Source of the DNA: a virus
Strand: one strand, 5' to 3'
DNA: 25,608 bases
Virus record (IMG/VR): IMGVR_UViG_3300035670_001146
Coordinates: 1 to 25,608 of that record
Shown here piece by piece: positions 6,026 to 14,450 of this stretch. The first letter of the stretch is position 1; every line of letters starts with the position of its first letter. A program made the position numbers and the translations under genes. A model generated the notes under the pieces. It was not told where the DNA came from. It saw only the letters and a list, made by a program, of their open reading frames with translations, and ran no database searches.

Positions 6026-7632
6026 CGATTTCAACCGCAATCACGTCTGATAATATTTCATCCGCAGTAACGTCCGGTAACATTGTTACAACAATAACCG
6101 AATCGTATGGTGTAGCTGTTTCACTTTCCGCCAGTAGTGCAACGAGTAATGTAATCCACATGGTTGTCACGTTTTCAAACCCCGTTTCAGGTTTCGCGGT
6201 TGGTGACATCACCATTTCGGCGGGCGGGTCATTGGCGAACTTTGCAGGAAGCGGATCCGAATATACGGTTGACTGGACGTTGGCGAGCGGTGCTAATACT
6301 TTCGACATTGCCGCCGATGTATGCACATCCACAGCGGGAGGGCTTGGCAATAGCGCGGCAGCACAGTTTGACGCTGGGTATTTGACCATGCAACCAGACA
6401 GCACCGCAGACGTTGACACGGTTCTAAAATTAAACGACTCTGCTAATTATGTAACCGCCACTAGTATATGGCTTGGAAATATAGCCGGAACGGTCAGGCG
6501 GTTGTTATTACGATTTGATACAACTGTCATTCCCAACGCGGCGACAATATCATCCAGTGTATTGACACTGAACCAAGAGGGCGAGAACTCGTCCAACGCC
6601 CGCCGTATTGAGATTTACAGGCTTGAACGTCCATTTGTGATGAATCAGGCTAGTTATTATGTATACTCAGTAGGCGTTGACGGTAAATGGCAGACGGATT
6701 TTTGTGACGGGGCAAATGATCGGGAGCAGACCGAATGGGTTGGTAGGAACGTGACTGCCACAGAAGCGAACGGCGCAAAAACTTTTACGCTTCCAGTTAC
6801 TGCAAAGGCGGATTTTGGGGAATATGGCTGGCTCGTCAAGTTGAATGATGAGTCTGCGGATTCGTATTTGATGTCCACATGTAATAGCACAACCGCCGCC
6901 AATCGTCCAAAGTTGGTCACGGTCTATTATGTCAACCCGTCAACAGAGTACACAGTGCCGGAAATGGACACGCCTTACTATTTCCCCGAAGGTTGGGAGG
7001 TATCATTTTTGGAAGAGTTTGCAGACCTTGACGCTTGGAACATGCGGACAGGCGAAAATATTGTATATCAAGATACTGTTTGGATCGAGGCGAATAATAC
7101 CATCCGTGAGGGCGGCGGCTTGCGCCAGGTCGGGAGTGATGTACTGGTAGACGGTAAATATCAGGGCGCGTTGCTGATTTCAGACGATGATTATAAATAC
7201 GGGTATTTTGAGTGTTACTGCAAACTCCCGACAGGGTACATCTGGCCCGCTTTCTTTTTGTATGATGAAGATCGCGACGATATTACAGTGCCTAAAAACG
7301 AGATAGACATTTTTGAGATACTTGGAACGAACATAATTTATGTCACCACCCATTTGTCAAATGCAATCAGCTACAGTTATACAAAGATATGGACAAGCGT
7401 TTTACAGGGTGAGTATCACAAGTGGGGTTGCTATTGGGACACGGACGGGATCACTGTTTATATTGATGATTTCCCGATTGTTACATTTCCGCCCGAAGAA
7501 ATGCCAACGGCTCGATTGCATATTTTGTTTCAATGGAGTTTTGATGGATTTGCCAACCCTCCTACTAATGTCACATTCCCCGCCTATTTCGATGTCGATT
7601 GGGTGAAGGTCTGGACAAAGGCAAACAGATGA
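6022..7632 (+). CDS. Tailspike-like protein: Ig-like + DNRLRE-like + GH16 glycoside hydrolase
   Basis: A 536-residue multidomain protein. Residues about 25-120 resemble a bacterial Ig-like domain (VVTFSNPVSGFAVGDITISA). Residues about 122-305 are a DNRLRE-like domain whose NARRIEIYRL, YGWLVKLNDESADSY and NRPKL blocks parallel the protein encoded at 5121-5732. Residues about 325-536 are a glycoside hydrolase 16 (laminarinase/agarase-type) domain with YGYFECYCKLP and the catalytic signature EIDIFE (Glu427 nucleophile, Asp429, Glu432 acid/base). GH16 enzymes usually cut beta-1,3 or beta-1,4 linkages in glucans and galactans. In a phage this suggests a depolymerase that opens host exopolysaccharide during adsorption. 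The start overlaps the previous stop as ATGA. The exact substrate cannot be told. Confidence 0.8.
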   Translation: MTISTAITSDNISSAVTSGNIVTTITESYGVAVSLSASSATSNVIHMVVTFSNPVSGFAVGDITISAGGSLANFAGSGSEYTVDWTLASGANTFDIAADVCTSTAGGLGNSAAAQFDAGYLTMQPDSTADVDTVLKLNDSANYVTATSIWLGNIAGTVRRLLLRFDTTVIPNAATISSSVLTLNQEGENSSNARRIEIYRLERPFVMNQASYYVYSVGVDGKWQTDFCDGANDREQTEWVGRNVTATEANGAKTFTLPVTAKADFGEYGWLVKLNDESADSYLMSTCNSTTAANRPKLVTVYYVNPSTEYTVPEMDTPYYFPEGWEVSFLEEFADLDAWNMRTGENIVYQDTVWIEANNTIREGGGLRQVGSDVLVDGKYQGALLISDDDYKYGYFECYCKLPTGYIWPAFFLYDEDRDDITVPKNEIDIFEILGTNIIYVTTHLSNAISYSYTKIWTSVLQGEYHKWGCYWDTDGITVYIDDFPIVTFPPEEMPTARLHILFQWSFDGFANPPTNVTFPAYFDVDWVKVWTKANR

Positions 7633-7862
7633 AGCATTTGGATTTTATGTTCCTGAAAGCGCACGAACTGGCGCACCTGATGAGCGGAGAACAAAACGAT
7701 GAGCCGCACATTTATATTTTCACGCGTCAGGACGGTATCAACATCCCGCCCGGTACGCAGATCAAAGTCACAGTGACTTGGGAACACAAGCCGCCGCATA
7801 AGGAACTTGAGGGACTGTTTGCAGGTGCGCGAGTGGAAGAACCGGAAGGGGTGACGGTGTGA
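7629..7862 (+). CDS. Hypothetical protein, 77 aa
   Basis: ATG 7629 overlaps the tailspike stop (ATGA), which favours it over an upstream TTG in frame. The 77-residue product has a helix-prone N-terminus and a beta-rich middle (PHIYIFTRQDG, IKVTVTWEHKP). A sequence HELAH occurs near residue 12 but is probably coincidental. The end overlaps the terminase small subunit start as GTGA. The position between tail and packaging genes gives no firm role. Confidence 0.5.
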   Translation: MKHLDFMFLKAHELAHLMSGEQNDEPHIYIFTRQDGINIPPGTQIKVTVTWEHKPPHKELEGLFAGARVEEPEGVTV

Positions 7863-8428
7863 ACAAAAAGCAGGCGCTATTTGTAGACTACTATTTACAG
7901 TCTTTTAACGCGTCTGATGCGGCAAGGAAAGCGGGGTATTCAGGGAAAACGGCATACTCACACGGCTCGCGTTTGTTGAAAGATGTTGAGATTTCAGCTG
8001 TAATCCAAGAACGATTGGCAGAAGTCCACATGAGCGCGGAAGAAGCATTAAAACTTACCGCTGATATTGCGCGCGGCGACATAGCGCAATTGATGGACGT
8101 TTCTTCTATGGGTTTCAGTCTCGATATGAGCAAGGCGAAAGAATTGGGATTAACTGGACTTATAAAGAAAGTCAAACAGCGCACTATTACACATTTAGCA
8201 AAAAGCGAAAGCGATGAGGATAGGGAGGTCATTGATTTGGAGGTTGAGTTATATGATAAGCAATCAGCGCTCCGCGATATTTTGAAGATACACGGAAAAT
8301 TCATCGAACGAACGGACGTGACCAGCGGCGGCGAGCCGTTGACGCCAAAGATAAGCGATGAGGATAAGATGCAACGCATGAAGGAACTCGCGCAGGCAAT
8401 AGCGCAGGAGATGAACAAGAGTGCTTGA
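7859..8428 (+). CDS. terS: Terminase small subunit
   Basis: A 189-residue protein that should bind phage DNA at the packaging start site and present it to the large subunit. The first 55 residues match the Terminase_2 (small subunit) pattern: ALFVDYYLQSFNASDAARKAGYS, then TAYSHGSRLLKDVEIS, a helix-turn-helix-like DNA-binding region. The central and C-terminal parts are charged and helical, as expected for an oligomerising ring protein. The GTG start overlaps the previous TGA (GTGA) and has GGAAGGGG upstream. It lies directly before the large subunit gene, the usual order. Confidence 0.88.
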   Translation: MNKKQALFVDYYLQSFNASDAARKAGYSGKTAYSHGSRLLKDVEISAVIQERLAEVHMSAEEALKLTADIARGDIAQLMDVSSMGFSLDMSKAKELGLTGLIKKVKQRTITHLAKSESDEDREVIDLEVELYDKQSALRDILKIHGKFIERTDVTSGGEPLTPKISDEDKMQRMKELAQAIAQEMNKSA

Positions 8429-9827
8429 CACGTATCTGAAAGAATGGGAAGTGTTGACCTATGATATGGTTTGGCAACCGCACCCCGCAAATTTTCCACA
8501 GGTCAATGCCTACTTTTCAGACGCTTTTGAAATACTTTACGGAGGCGCGGCGGGTGGTGGAAAGTCTGATTTATTATTAGGACTTGCCCGCACCATGCAC
8601 CGCCGTTCTTTACTATTGCGTAGGACATTCCCAGACTTGGAGCGGTCGCTTATTTCACGCTCTTTAGAGTTCTTTGGCGACAGGGGCGGATATAACGCAA
8701 GCAAGCATTTTTGGATGGTTGATGGCAGGCGTATCGAGTTTGGTCACATGGAGCGGGTCGGAACGCCACAGGTGCCGGGTGATGAATCGCAATATGCCTC
8801 CGCTCCGTATGACTTCATAGGATTTGACCAGTTGGAGCAGTTCCCAAAATACGCTTATGAGTTCATGTTTTCGCGTGCAAGATCAGCAGACGGGAAACGG
8901 GTCAGACTGGTATCGAGCGCCAATCCAATCGGTGAGGGTATAGAATGGATTATGCAACGCTGGCGGGCTTGGCTTGTAACGAAAGAAGCAAAGCCGGGTG
9001 AAATTAGATGGTATAAGCGGGACATTGACGGTAACGACGTGGAAACTACGAAGGATGACCCTGATGCACTTTCCCGCACATTCATTCCCGCAGGCTTGAA
9101 AGATAACCCGTTTTTAGGTGAGCAATATCGCCGCCAGTTGATGAGCATGGAGCCGATGTTGAGGGACGCACTACTAAATGGTGATTGGTCTGCCATGCTT
9201 ACAGATGACGCCTATCAGGTACTGCCGAGGGCATGGGTACAAGCGGCAATGGACAGATGGACACCTGAGCCGCCTGAAATGCTTCCGCTTGTTATTGGTG
9301 GAGATGTGGCAAGGGGCGGTGATGATAAGACCGTCAACGCGCCGAGGCGTGGCAGGTGGTTCGATAGGTTACAGAAACATTCAGGAAGGTCAACACCGGA
9401 TGGTCAAAGCGTTGTCGCTTTGTGGCAGGTATTGGGTGGGTCAATCAATGCGGATGTGATCGGTGTTGGTGCTTCCGCCTTTGACATTGGCAGGGAAAAG
9501 GGATTATCCATCACTCCCATAAACTTTGCAAACAAAAGCGACAGGACGGATAAAAGCGGACGGTTGCAATTTATAAATAAGCGGGCAGAATGTTACTGGT
9601 TATTTAGGGAAGCATTGGACCCGTCCAGTGGTTCAAATATCATGCTGCCGCCCGATGACGAACTACGCGCCGACTTGTGTGCGGCACGCTGGACAATGCA
9701 GAGCAACGGAATCAAGATAGAGGCAAAGGAAGATATAAAGAAACGTTTGGGCAGGTCGCCCGATTGTGCTGACGCGGTTGTGTTGGCTTGGGTTCCTGCT
9801 GAGTGGCTGATTAGCAGTTACGATTAG
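8421..9827 (+). CDS. terL: Terminase large subunit
   Basis: The 468-residue DNA-packaging motor ATPase and headful or cos nuclease. The Walker A block GGAAGGGKS is at residues 41-49. A Walker B-like IGFDQLEQF is near 133-141, with Gln following the Asp where Glu is more usual and Glu two places later. An SSANP coupling motif follows. The RNase H-like nuclease domain shows GGDVARGGDDKT near residue 295, VIGVGASAFD downstream, and the final acidic block SPDCADAVVLAW. The GTG start overlaps the small subunit gene by eight bases, and AGGAG lies ten bases upstream. The length is typical of terminase large subunits. Confidence 0.93.
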   Translation: MLDTYLKEWEVLTYDMVWQPHPANFPQVNAYFSDAFEILYGGAAGGGKSDLLLGLARTMHRRSLLLRRTFPDLERSLISRSLEFFGDRGGYNASKHFWMVDGRRIEFGHMERVGTPQVPGDESQYASAPYDFIGFDQLEQFPKYAYEFMFSRARSADGKRVRLVSSANPIGEGIEWIMQRWRAWLVTKEAKPGEIRWYKRDIDGNDVETTKDDPDALSRTFIPAGLKDNPFLGEQYRRQLMSMEPMLRDALLNGDWSAMLTDDAYQVLPRAWVQAAMDRWTPEPPEMLPLVIGGDVARGGDDKTVNAPRRGRWFDRLQKHSGRSTPDGQSVVALWQVLGGSINADVIGVGASAFDIGREKGLSITPINFANKSDRTDKSGRLQFINKRAECYWLFREALDPSSGSNIMLPPDDELRADLCAARWTMQSNGIKIEAKEDIKKRLGRSPDCADAVVLAWVPAEWLISSYD

Positions 9828-9834
9828 GAGCAAC

Positions 9835-11652
9835 ATGGCAAAGATAACATTTATGAACGGGCGCGAGATGAAAACGATTGACCCCTGGCATAGTGACGGG
9901 GAGATGTGGAAATATTCAACCGAACCGCCAGCATCCGAGAAGAAAGAGTTATATAGCCGTGTTGCAGCGGTATATCGTGCCGTCAACTTCACAGCGTCAA
10001 CGCTGGCAAACATGCCTTTTGCGGTGGTCAAGGGTGGTACTGATATTGACACAAGCGACGAATGGAAAAATGCAGTCGGCTTTATGCCCAATCCCCGCCA
10101 CTTGCTGAGGATGTGGACGCAATCGCTGTTGATGACAAATAAGGCATTCGGGTTTCAGGAAACGAAGGGAAGCCGATTATTGAATTTGCGTTACATTGCC
10201 CCGTCAACCATAACGAAGATGAAAACAGACGAAACGGGCGCGCTGGCAGGGTTTGAGCGTACCATTGGAACGACTGCCACATACTACCCCATCGAAAAGG
10301 GTTTCTGTAATATCTTTTATATCTTCAATCTGAATTGGGAGAATGAACTACTGCCAGATGACACCACCCCATTCAAAGCAATGATGAACGCGGCGGGTAT
10401 CGGATACTATGCAGACCTGTTCATCCGAGACTTCTTTGAGCGCGGTGGAATCAAGCCGACAATCTTGACATTTGACGGCGTGATGGATAAGGTTTCAGCG
10501 ACAGAGGTTGAGTCTGTTTGGACGAAAGTCATTCGCGGCTGGTATAAGTACATGGGCAAGGTGTTTAATGGAAAGTTCACCCCCATCACCATTGGCGACG
10601 GCGTGGAAAGTTTGCAGAAGCAGAACATTTACGATAATGCCCTGCGTAATATCGCTATTGCGGTGGGTATGCCACAGGACGCACTATTACAGAATGCGGA
10701 CAGTTACGCAACCGCACAGGTACATAAAAGCACGTGGTTTACTGATACCTTGACACCGATGGCATACAGTATGCAGGAGCCATTGAACAACCAGATATTC
10801 GAGCGTCTTGGGTATCGCTTCGAGTTTCGACCTGAGGGCGCCGAGCCGAGCATGGAAGAGGAAAGCCAACGTGTGGCAGGTGCGAAAACACTCTACCAGA
10901 TTTTATCTGACGCCCGCCGTGTGGATGCTGATAAGGCGGCAATCGAAGCGTTTGGAATTGACATGCCTCTCTGGTTTACATGGGAAGAAAAAGAACCAGA
11001 ACCCATCCCGCCACAACTTACAGGACAGCAACCAGCGGGAAACGTTGATGATATGGAAGATGTTGATTATGAGCCATACGAAGAGCCTATAAATATGCGG
11101 TCAGTATTCAACGTCAACCAGTTACGGGAGATGAAAACATGGCAGGATATAGCCTATCGTAAACTCAAGCGCGGTAACAGTCTTGTATTTGACTGGACGC
11201 CAAAGGACATTAGCGCGGAAGTTGCAGCACAGATCAAAGCGCGTTTGGATGTTGCTACTACTGAGGCAGAAATCAAGGCGGCGTTTGAAGTGGATCCGCC
11301 TAGTATGCCAGTTGTGGAAACTAACGACAATGAAATTAAGGCACTGGCTGAGGCGATAAACAAACTCGCAGAGAAGCATGACGCCCAGCCTGTGATCGTC
11401 AACCTGCCCGCCACGTCGTTTACCTTGAATGAAAAGGCGGTGGAAGTCAAGGCGGAGGCGCCGATTGTAAATGTCAACGTACCGGAACAGCCAGCCCCAG
11501 TGGTGAATGTGACAAATGAAGTCAATCCAACCCCTGTTGAGGTAATCAATAACATTGATGTTAAACCAGCCCCGGTGAAAGTGGATAAACCGAAGCGGGC
11601 GCGGGTGGTTCGTGACAGGGAAGGACGCATTGAAGGACTCGAGGCGCAATGA
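9835..11652 (+). CDS. Portal protein (HK97-type) with extended C-terminal tail
   Basis: A 605-residue protein forming the dodecameric vertex through which DNA enters and leaves the capsid. Family features include YSRVAAVYRAVNFTASTLANMPF near residues 40-63, NPRHLLRMWTQSLLMTNKAFGF near 86-108, IAPSTI, NIAIAVGMPQDALLQNADSYATA near 273-295, and PLNNQIFERLG. After about residue 410 the sequence changes to a long tail with Pro/Val/Asn repeats (VNVNVPEQPAPVVNVTNEV) ending in a basic RVVRDREGRIEGLE block. Similar tails occur in portal or MuF-type proteins of related phages and may contact other head proteins. AGGAG lies just upstream of the ATG. The end overlaps the next gene as ATGA. Confidence 0.9.
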   Translation: MAKITFMNGREMKTIDPWHSDGEMWKYSTEPPASEKKELYSRVAAVYRAVNFTASTLANMPFAVVKGGTDIDTSDEWKNAVGFMPNPRHLLRMWTQSLLMTNKAFGFQETKGSRLLNLRYIAPSTITKMKTDETGALAGFERTIGTTATYYPIEKGFCNIFYIFNLNWENELLPDDTTPFKAMMNAAGIGYYADLFIRDFFERGGIKPTILTFDGVMDKVSATEVESVWTKVIRGWYKYMGKVFNGKFTPITIGDGVESLQKQNIYDNALRNIAIAVGMPQDALLQNADSYATAQVHKSTWFTDTLTPMAYSMQEPLNNQIFERLGYRFEFRPEGAEPSMEEESQRVAGAKTLYQILSDARRVDADKAAIEAFGIDMPLWFTWEEKEPEPIPPQLTGQQPAGNVDDMEDVDYEPYEEPINMRSVFNVNQLREMKTWQDIAYRKLKRGNSLVFDWTPKDISAEVAAQIKARLDVATTEAEIKAAFEVDPPSMPVVETNDNEIKALAEAINKLAEKHDAQPVIVNLPATSFTLNEKAVEVKAEAPIVNVNVPEQPAPVVNVTNEVNPTPVEVINNIDVKPAPVKVDKPKRARVVRDREGRIEGLEAQ

Positions 11653-12536
11653 GCAACGTCACTTATAGGAGCAACGATAACCAGGCGGGTGCGATACCTG
11701 TTGACACTGTAATTGAAACGGAATTACAAGGTGACAATTCACAGCGTCAGGTGGTCAAGGCATACACGACTAGCGAAGATGAACTTACCGATTATTTCGG
11801 TGAAGTGGCATACGGGAACATTACAGGGCGAACCGTTGTAAATAAGTTCGGTATTGCCCCATCAGGGATACAAACTTCGATTACCGACGTTTGGAGCAGG
11901 GCGGACGCCGCCGCAACGCAACCCGTATGGTTGGCTCCTACCGCCGCCCGCGTTCATGCAATCGTTTCATCTTCTGCGGCTGATACCGGATTCAATGTGC
12001 GTGTCTATGGCTTGACTTCATGGGATACCGCAGAGACAAGCGAACTGGTTGCATTGAATGGCACAACGCCAGTCAACACCGTGAACAGTTACGTTATCAT
12101 CCACCGGATGAAGTGCATTTATACCGCTGCAAAGACCACCAACGCGGGAGTCATTAGTGCAACAGCGGCAGATGACGCGACAATAACGGCGGTGATTGCT
12201 GTTGGTGACGGTCAAACAGAAATGGCAATCTATGGCGTGCCTTCGATACAAAAGGCGTTATTGTGGCGGTGGGGCTGCTCGATTGATGGAGCATCCGCCG
12301 CCGCTGCAACGGTTGATTTTCAATTGCGTGTGAACGAGAACCCCAATGTACAAACGACGGGATTCTTACGCAAGGAAGATATGGGACTACAATCAACAGG
12401 CGCAAACTCTTTTGACAGGTATTGGAAAATACCGCCAGTCTTTGCGGGTCCGTGCATTATCAAGGTATCAGGCATCGGCTCTGCAAACGACATTGACGCA
12501 AAGAGCGGATTCGATTTGGAATTGGTTACTATATAA
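11649..12536 (+). CDS. Putative virion structural protein, 295 aa
   Basis: A soluble, Ala/Thr-rich, beta-prone protein with no named domain that I recognise. Notable blocks are DYFGEVAYGNITGRTVVNKFG near residues 48-68, VWLAPTAARVHAIVSSSAADTGF near 93-115 and GQTEMAIYGVPSIQKALLW near 187-205. The composition and position directly after the portal fit a phage structural protein, perhaps of the head or its decoration. It is coupled to the portal gene by ATGA and to the next small gene by TAATG. Sequence alone does not give a specific role. Confidence 0.6.
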   Translation: MSNVTYRSNDNQAGAIPVDTVIETELQGDNSQRQVVKAYTTSEDELTDYFGEVAYGNITGRTVVNKFGIAPSGIQTSITDVWSRADAAATQPVWLAPTAARVHAIVSSSAADTGFNVRVYGLTSWDTAETSELVALNGTTPVNTVNSYVIIHRMKCIYTAAKTTNAGVISATAADDATITAVIAVGDGQTEMAIYGVPSIQKALLWRWGCSIDGASAAAATVDFQLRVNENPNVQTTGFLRKEDMGLQSTGANSFDRYWKIPPVFAGPCIIKVSGIGSANDIDAKSGFDLELVTI

Positions 12537-12688
12537 TGTTGCTACTTTGGTATACTCCTCCACGAGCAGGCGCACAGATGCAAATTGCGCGTCATTTGAT
12601 GCAACGAATCAAGGAACAATACTACGTCAGGGATGACGAAGAGGCTCTCATACTGGCGTGGTGGTATCTAATCACAGGAGATAAATAA
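12536..12688 (+). CDS. Hypothetical protein, 50 aa
   Basis: A very small gene bridging two larger ones: its ATG overlaps the previous stop and its TAA overlaps the next ATG, both as TAATG. The product begins MLLLWYTPPRAG and continues with a helix-prone charged segment ending in AWWYLITGDK. It also carries the AGGAG (12676-12680) that serves the next gene. No family is recognised. The double coupling is the best evidence that it is translated. Confidence 0.5.
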   Translation: MLLLWYTPPRAGAQMQIARHLMQRIKEQYYVRDDEEALILAWWYLITGDK

Positions 12689-13005
12689 TGGCACTTTCAA
12701 AGATTTTGAGCGGACAAATCAGCTTGACGGCGGCAGTCGCCACACAGGGACCAGATGTAGGGAATATGTCATCTGGGTTATTCATCACCTTCCCCGGCAA
12801 GAATACCAGCACCTACGCATGGGTCGGGAACACGGCAAAGGAAACGTCCAGCGATGTTTCATCCTCCGACCTGTTCTACCTCAAAGATGACGGGTTGTTG
12901 TATTTTGAGGAAGGGCGCATTGCCAATCTAAACGAGTTGTGGGTCATGGGAGCAACGGACGCCAGCACAGACGGAAGTGACGTGATATGCTGGATTACGG
13001 GGTAG
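12688..13005 (+). CDS. Small virion-like protein, 105 aa
   Basis: A 105-residue beta-prone protein rich in Ser, Thr and Asp. The N-terminal region is LSGQISLTAAVATQGPDVGN and the C-terminal part contains LFYLKDDGLLYFEEGRI and ELWVMGATDASTDGSDVICW. The composition resembles small decoration or fibre-base proteins. AGGAG lies seven bases before the ATG. Its last 19 bases overlap the start of the radical SAM gene, so the cargo cassette begins inside this structural gene. No specific function can be assigned. Confidence 0.55.
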   Translation: MALSKILSGQISLTAAVATQGPDVGNMSSGLFITFPGKNTSTYAWVGNTAKETSSDVSSSDLFYLKDDGLLYFEEGRIANLNELWVMGATDASTDGSDVICWITG

Positions 13006-13790
13006 ACTTCCCCGATGTTGTCCGCATAGAAACGGCGGGCAGGTGTAATTTCAGATGCAGACATTGCCCAATTGAGAATTTGCGCGGGCTGTTGTCTTTT
13101 GAGTCATTTGTAGACATATTCACCCGCCTGCCATTCGTGCCGCGTGTTCTGGTCTTGTATCACGGTGGCGAACCGATGCTCAATAAAGACCTTGAGCGGA
13201 TTGTAGAGTTTGCATATATTCACGGTGTGCAAAAGACTACACTTGTCACCAATGCGTCACTCATCCGACCCATTCCTTACCTAACCGAGATGCGCGTTTC
13301 GTTCGATGGTACAACGCCGGAAGAAAACGACTATATCAGGATTGGCGGTAATTTCAGCAAGCACGCCCCGAAGGTGTTGGAGATCGCAAAGAAGCAAAAG
13401 GTGGTTATCAATAACACCTATGCCACAGGCGGAGAGGTTGCCACTGTCCCGCAATACCTGAAAGACTTTTTCGGGGATTGGGTCGAGTATAAATCCGTCC
13501 CGATGCACCAATGGTCCACACAGGAAACACCCTACGGGGAAACCGTATCACGCCCTACGGGTGCGCGATACTGCTCGAACCTGTTCGAGACATTCACAAT
13601 CCTGGCGAATGGCGACGTGGTGAAATGCTGCGAAGATTTGAACGGTGAATTTGTACACGGTAATATCTTACAAAATTCAGCGGTTGAAATATGGGAACGG
13701 ATGCGGGATATTCGTAAGAATTTTAGGAAGGGGATATATCCCGAACAGTGTAAAAAGTGTGCCATAGTGGCAGGTATATACATCAAGTAG
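12987..13790 (+). CDS. Radical SAM protein with SPASM-like C-terminal domain
   Basis: A 267-residue enzyme. CNFRCRHC at residues 20-27 is the canonical CxxxCxxC site binding the 4Fe-4S cluster that cleaves S-adenosylmethionine to a 5'-deoxyadenosyl radical. HGGEP at 59-63 and the TNAS and RVSFDG blocks match the radical SAM barrel. The C-terminal part carries Cys196, Cys214, Cys215, Cys255 and Cys258, in the layout of a SPASM/twitch auxiliary cluster domain (ILANGDVVKCC, PEQCKKC). Such proteins modify peptides or small sugars, among other substrates. Here the gene overlaps a virion gene by 19 bases and precedes a methyltransferase and glycosyltransferases, so a role in building or modifying a decoration is plausible. 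The substrate is unknown. Confidence 0.85.
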   Translation: MLDYGVDFPDVVRIETAGRCNFRCRHCPIENLRGLLSFESFVDIFTRLPFVPRVLVLYHGGEPMLNKDLERIVEFAYIHGVQKTTLVTNASLIRPIPYLTEMRVSFDGTTPEENDYIRIGGNFSKHAPKVLEIAKKQKVVINNTYATGGEVATVPQYLKDFFGDWVEYKSVPMHQWSTQETPYGETVSRPTGARYCSNLFETFTILANGDVVKCCEDLNGEFVHGNILQNSAVEIWERMRDIRKNFRKGIYPEQCKKCAIVAGIYIK

Positions 13791-13802
13791 AAAGGCTAAT
13801 AA

Positions 13803-14450
13803 ATGAATTTCAATCGTCAAGAGTTCTTCCGCTATCCATCCAAAGCAAACGAAGAAATCAGGAAAATTAACGGTGGGAAGCTGTACCGTTTCACACAACC
13901 TGAATTTTACCTAAAGATGGATGTTGGCTTAAAAATGATGTTATCCGTCATTCCCCGCTGGATTTTGCCTGATATGTCAATTCTTGAATACGGGTGCAAT
14001 ACGGGGAAATGCTTATCCATGCTGCATAGCAAAGGCTACACCAATTTGACGGGCTTGGAGATCAGCCCCGAAGCGCTGGAACTTGGGCGCAAACATTACA
14101 ACGGACTTGAGGGGATAAATATTATCAATGCGCCGCTTGAGGACGTAGTAAACGACTTGCCTGAGTTCGATGTCATCTATGGCGTGGGGGTATTGATGCA
14201 CCTGCCCTACGATTTGGATTGGGTCATTCATACGCTATTTAGCAAGGCAAAATACCTGATAATGACCGCAGAGAACGAAGAGGAAACGGACGGATATTTC
14301 AAATTCGCCCGCAATTACAAGGACATTATCGAGCCTTTAGGCTGGGCGCAAATCAAAAAGGAACACGGCGACCAGTACCCGCCCTATCCACACAGCACGA
14401 TCAAGCGCGTTTTCTTGCGGGATGAAAGCCAGTCATTCGATGAAGAATGA
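13803..14450 (+). CDS. Class I SAM-dependent methyltransferase
   Basis: A 215-residue protein with the Rossmann-type SAM-binding signature ILEYGCNTGKCLSML near residues 60-74, followed by the acidic strand end LTGLEIS (Glu near 86), an INAPLED segment and FDVIYGVGVLMHLP near 125-138. These are motifs I to IV of class I methyltransferases. The N-terminal 50 residues (RQEFFRYPSKANEE) may bind substrate. A TAGAAAGG ribosome-binding element precedes the ATG. The target (sugar, protein or small molecule) is not shown; the neighbours suggest a sugar or peptide. Confidence 0.82.
   Translation: MNFNRQEFFRYPSKANEEIRKINGGKLYRFTQPEFYLKMDVGLKMMLSVIPRWILPDMSILEYGCNTGKCLSMLHSKGYTNLTGLEISPEALELGRKHYNGLEGINIINAPLEDVVNDLPEFDVIYGVGVLMHLPYDLDWVIHTLFSKAKYLIMTAENEEETDGYFKFARNYKDIIEPLGWAQIKKEHGDQYPPYPHSTIKRVFLRDESQSFDEE

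Noticed and set aside
7629-7862. HELAH in the 77-residue protein as a second zinc metallopeptidase motif
   Set aside because: The motif lies within 20 residues of the N-terminus of a very small protein with no other catalytic features; a chance HExxH in a helix is more likely.
7891-8499. Minus-strand 202-codon open frame opposite the terminase small subunit
   Set aside because: It is Ser/Cys-rich with no recognisable motif and lies entirely against a well-supported terminase gene and the next start.
11122-11649. Long minus-strand open frames opposite the portal C-terminus
   Set aside because: They mirror the repetitive Val/Pro codons of the plus-strand gene, have no ribosome binding site and overlap a clear portal gene fully.
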